DNA of 7,709 bases, taken from positions 1-7,709 of the forward strand of contig CAYXFH010000048.1 in NCBI GenBank assembly GCA_964464245.1, written 5' to 3'. Made by a program: the position numbers and the translations under genes. Below the pieces are notes generated by a model that saw only the letters and a list, made by a program, of their open reading frames with translations, had not been told where the DNA came from and ran no database searches. Positions within the stretch are counted from its first letter, which is position 1. Each line of letters begins with the position of its first letter. The DNA comes from JAPLHV01 sp964464245 (GTDB taxonomy: Bacteria > Caldisericota > JANLFM01). This document shows positions 5,181 to 7,709 of this stretch, one piece after another.

Positions 5181-6977
5181 ATGTGTGGTATTTTCGGGAT
5201 CGTCTTCCAAAAGGAGCATGAGGACCTTGGGCAGATTATGGTGCAAGCAGCTCACAACTTGACCTATCGCGGCTATGACTCGGTGGGGTGCGCCGCCATC
5301 TCCGCGGAGGGAAGAATTGACCTGCGCAAGGACATCGGCAGGGTGGAGGAAGTGGACGGCAAGTACGGATTGTCCGGGATGCGAGGAATCCGAGGGTTGG
5401 TGCAGCTACGCTGGGCAACCTTCGGGGTCCCCGCCCAAAGGAATTCCCAGCCCCACCTGGATTGCGACGGGGATTTGGTTGGGGCGCACAACGGCAACGT
5501 CATCAACACCATCTCCCTTCGCGAGCAATTCCTGGAAGAGGGACACACAATACGAGGGGAAAACGATGGAGAGATCATCGTCCACGCCGTGGAACGTCAT
5601 TTCGACCGGCTGAGCGATCTCCCCGGGGCGATCATGGCTGCCGTGAGCGATCTGAAAGGGGATTACGCCTACGTCATTTCTCACCAAGCAGAGAATGCCA
5701 TCTATGCCGTGAAGATGGGATCCTCCCTTTACCTTGGAGTGGGGGAGGGCTTCGTCTGCGTCTCCTCGGACTTGCCCTCCATCTTGGAGTTGACCTCGAA
5801 CATCGTCACCATTCGCGACGGCGAATTCTTGCGTTTTAGCTGGGACCAATACCAGCTTTTCGACATTCGCAGCGGTCAAGCCATCAATCGTAAGCCTGAG
5901 CGGAGCCCGCACACCAAGGAGTCGGCGCACAAAGGCGGCCACTCCCATTTCATGATCAAAGAGATCCGCGAGCAGCCGGAGAAGGTCGCCAACTTGCTGC
6001 ACTTTCTGGAAGAATCCGCAGAGTTGCCACGTTTCACCGAAGCGCTGAGAAAAGCCGGCCGCCTTTTCCTGGTCGGCTCGGGCACTTCTTACCACGCTTG
6101 CCTGGTGGGCTCCTACTACTTCAATAAACTGGCAGGACTGGCAGCCATTCCCGTCCCGGCCGGAGCAATGGTCGAGCAGTACGGAGATTCGCTCCGCCCC
6201 GATGATGTCCTTCTTTGCGTTTCTCAAAGCGGGGAGACCAAGGACGTCATCAATGTCCTGAATTACTGCGAGAGGCGCCGCTTGGGTCAGGTTCTGGCAT
6301 TCGTCAACGTCCTCGGCTCCACTTTAAGCATGCGCAGCCGGAATTTCCTGCCCTTGGTCTGTGACTTGGAGATCTCCGTCCCAGCGACGAAAACCTTCAC
6401 CAACCAACTGGTGCTTTTTCTAGCCGTTGCCAATGCCCTGGCCGGCGGAGGAAAAGTGAATTTGCAGGCCATCCCGGGTCTGATCGAGGACACTCTCGCG
6501 CAGACCGAGCCGCGCATCCGTCAGTTGGCGCAGGAATTGCTGCCGGTCAACGATTTCTACTTCCTCGGGTACGGCTTGACTCACGGCATCGCCTACGAGG
6601 GGGCTCTAAAGACCAAGGAAGTCGTCTACAACCACTGTGAGGGCGCCTACTCCTCGGAGTTCAAGCACGGTCCGTTGGCCATCGTTTACCCGGGCTACCC
6701 GGTGATCTTCATCTCGACGGTCGAGGACGCCGAGATGGTGTCGTCCCACATCAACGAAGTCTCCTGCCGCCTGGGGCGCGTCATCACTGTGGCTCCTCCA
6801 CAACCGCTGTTGGAGAAATACTCCAGCGACTTCATTGCTCTTCCGGTGGAGGATTATTTCCATGTGCCGATTGCCGCAACGATCCCTCTGCAATTGCTCG
6901 CCTACTACATGAGCGTGGGCCGGGGGATTGATCCGGATTTCCCCCGCAACATCTCCAAGACTCTTACCGTCGATTGA
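5181..6977 (+). CDS. glmS: Glutamine:fructose-6-phosphate aminotransferase (isomerizing), GlmS-type
   Basis: The enzyme makes glucosamine-6-phosphate from fructose-6-phosphate and glutamine, the entry to UDP-GlcNAc for cell wall and glycans. At 598 residues it is close to E. coli GlmS (609). The N-terminal Ntn glutaminase domain (about 2-215) starts with MCGIFGI, so Cys 2 becomes the nucleophile after Met removal. RWATFG (77-82), HNG (103-105) and the Asp 129 region (GENDGE) match the glutamine-binding elements. Two SIS domains follow: VGSGTSYHACLVG (298-310) and SQSGET (348-353) in the first, and EGALKTKE (473-480) with EFKHGP (493-498) in the second. The C-terminal PRNISKTLTVD gives the Lys (593) that covers the sugar site. 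Departures are QLRWATFG where HTRWATHG is usual, and YSSEF instead of the usual A-GE before KHGP. It is followed after 14 bases by the nitroreductase pseudogene. Function is near certain; the sugar could be a variant if this is a paralogue. Confidence 0.93.
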   Translation: MCGIFGIVFQKEHEDLGQIMVQAAHNLTYRGYDSVGCAAISAEGRIDLRKDIGRVEEVDGKYGLSGMRGIRGLVQLRWATFGVPAQRNSQPHLDCDGDLVGAHNGNVINTISLREQFLEEGHTIRGENDGEIIVHAVERHFDRLSDLPGAIMAAVSDLKGDYAYVISHQAENAIYAVKMGSSLYLGVGEGFVCVSSDLPSILELTSNIVTIRDGEFLRFSWDQYQLFDIRSGQAINRKPERSPHTKESAHKGGHSHFMIKEIREQPEKVANLLHFLEESAELPRFTEALRKAGRLFLVGSGTSYHACLVGSYYFNKLAGLAAIPVPAGAMVEQYGDSLRPDDVLLCVSQSGETKDVINVLNYCERRRLGQVLAFVNVLGSTLSMRSRNFLPLVCDLEISVPATKTFTNQLVLFLAVANALAGGGKVNLQAIPGLIEDTLAQTEPRIRQLAQELLPVNDFYFLGYGLTHGIAYEGALKTKEVVYNHCEGAYSSEFKHGPLAIVYPGYPVIFISTVEDAEMVSSHINEVSCRLGRVITVAPPQPLLEKYSSDFIALPVEDYFHVPIAATIPLQLLAYYMSVGRGIDPDFPRNISKTLTVD

Positions 6978-7087
6978 GAAAGGGGACTGCTATGGAACTG
7001 GAAGAGGCCATCCGCACTCCCCGTTCCGTGCGCAGCTTTAAAAATCGAGACATCCCCGAGTAGGAAGTGCAGGACTTGCTGCACGAC

Positions 7088-7117
7088 AGCCCCCGGCAGC
7101 TCGATAGCCCCCGGCAG
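7088..7117 (+). repeat. 12-bp direct repeat inside the nitroreductase pseudogene
   Basis: AGCCCCCGGCAG occurs at 7088-7099 and again at 7106-7117, separated by six bases. It lies exactly where the coding frame changes between the N-terminal helix and the APSGNNLQ motif. It may be a short tandem duplication that caused the frameshift. Confidence 0.6.
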
Positions 7118-7235
7118 GGAGTCCTGTCAAGCTGCTGCGGGCTGACAAGTTGATGGCGCCTAGCGGGAACAATTTGCAAGCTTGGTTCTTCCTGGCCGGA
7201 CCCAGCGAAGTGCATGAGCGAATTGCCAAGAAACC

Positions 7236-7260
7236 GGGCGGGTTTGAAACCCGCCCCTAC
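7236..7260. repeat. GC-rich inverted repeat (REP-like) inserted in the nitroreductase pseudogene
   Basis: GGGCGGGTTT (7236-7245), a single G, and AAACCCGCCC (7247-7256) form a perfect hairpin, followed by CTAC at 7257-7260. The right half has the ending (CGCCCCTAC) seen in dispersed palindromes of some Chloroflexi and cyanobacterial genomes, while the left outer bases are missing or altered. It sits at a point where the nitroreductase frame breaks, between HERIAKK and EIRNLPEAK, and so looks inserted. Confidence 0.65.
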
Positions 7261-7612
7261 GAGAGATCCGCAACTTGCCGGAAGCGAAAGGTCATGAAGA
7301 AGCGCTTCGCTTCCCGGGCCGCTACTTCGGCTTTATCCGCCAAGCTCCCTGGCTGATCGCTTTTTGTCAGGAGGAGGGAGTTGCTCCCTTCGAGGGGATC
7401 CTTCGCCGCTGAGGACTGCCGGCTGAAATGGTGGCTCGTTGGCGACCACAGGCCGGTCTCCAGAGCATTTCGGCAGCCATCCAGAATTTCCTTTTGGCCG
7501 CTCACGGGCGGAGCTTGGGGGCTGTCTGGATGGCAGGCTTTGGCGCCCCTCGGCTATCCGGCCGAGGAGCCCGTTGCCAAAGCGCGAAAGCCGCTGCCCG
7601 AGACTTGGTCGA

Positions 7613-7709
7613 TCATTCAGTAACGCGTTCTAAATAGAGACGCACCACTTTCTCTTCGATGCGTAGCTCGTGCGCTGGCGCCTCCGCTGGGATTCCCTCC
7701 AGGAGCGCC
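7613..7709 (-). CDS. C-terminal end of an unidentified minus-strand gene (partial)
   Basis: Read on the minus strand from the window edge, one frame gives about 31 residues with HELRIEEKVVRLYLERVTE before a TGA at 7615-7613. The alternating charged and hydrophobic pattern looks like a real strand and helix end, and the other two frames are low-complexity or stop sooner. The stop overlaps the last codons of the nitroreductase pseudogene in convergent orientation. I cannot name the family from so little sequence. Confidence 0.45.
   Translation of the reverse strand, partial: ALLEGIPAEAPAHELRIEEKVVRLYLERVTE

Larger units (their letters stand above)
6992..7623 (+). pseudogene. Decayed nitroreductase-family gene
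   Basis: This is the remnant of an FMN-dependent nitroreductase. A start with AAAGGGG before it encodes MELEEAIRTPRSVRSFKNRD, the classical N-terminus with the R-S-V-R FMN-binding motif. TAG at 7061-7063 then stops the frame. The family continues in the next frame with MAPSGNNLQAWFFLAGP (from 7153), shifts again near 7235-7262 at a GC-rich inverted repeat to EIRNLPEAKGHEEALRFPGR (from 7263), meets TGA at 7410-7412, and resumes in the same frame with ISAAIQNFLLAAH and GAVWMAG. It shifts a last time to LGYPAEEPVAKARKPLPE, ending at TAA 7621-7623. The usual stretch between WM-G and LGYPAEE is shorter than expected, so an internal deletion is likely. With two stops and at least three frame changes it cannot encode a working enzyme. 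It lies 14 bases after glmS and was probably once co-transcribed with it. Confidence 0.88.

Noticed and set aside
5406..6227. Minus-strand open frame of 273 codons opposite glmS
   Set aside because: It lies wholly antisense to a clearly conserved enzyme, has no recognisable motifs, and is a by-product of GC-rich codon use.

Overview
The window is bacterial, GC-rich accessory or housekeeping DNA with no tRNA, rRNA, CRISPR array, integrase or transposase that I can see. The protein families, together with GC-rich palindromes of the kind common in Chloroflexi and other environmental lineages, suggest a Chloroflexota-like (Anaerolineae-type) genome. That placement is an inference from memory of such repeats and not a demonstrated assignment.

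Layout, left to right. (1) The 3' end of an unidentified plus-strand gene, stop at 70-72. (2) A plus-strand transketolase-family gene that starts at 119 with a good ribosome binding site but carries two in-frame stop codons, TAG at 302-304 and TAA at 314-316. After these the same frame stays open to 2476. (3) A 24-bp perfect palindrome between two convergent genes. (4) A minus-strand pair read right to left, a nitrilase-superfamily amidohydrolase (4429-3644) followed by a UPF0104/LPG-synthase-type membrane protein (3647-2550), joined by a 4-base ATGA overlap. (5) A short divergent intergenic region with candidate promoters in both directions. (6) A plus-strand DJ-1/PfpI-family protein (4486-5088) whose last codons and stop lie inside a 36-bp perfect palindrome. 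(7) A glmS-type glutamine:fructose-6-phosphate amidotransferase (5181-6977). (8) A badly decayed nitroreductase pseudogene (6992-7623) with an in-frame stop, frameshifts, an internal deletion and a GC-rich inverted repeat lodged in it. (9) The C-terminal end of an unidentified minus-strand gene entering from the right edge.

Functional reading. Transketolase and GlmS both handle fructose-6-phosphate, and the nitrilase and GlmS both belong to amide and glutamine chemistry. However, the genes lie on different strands in several transcription units, so no single pathway is shown. The most notable feature is decay plus repeat insertion: one recently broken (or recoded) gene, one old pseudogene, and three unrelated REP-like palindromes within about 5 kb, two of them inside or at the 3' end of reading frames. 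I did not find a convincing new defence, mobile or biosynthetic system.
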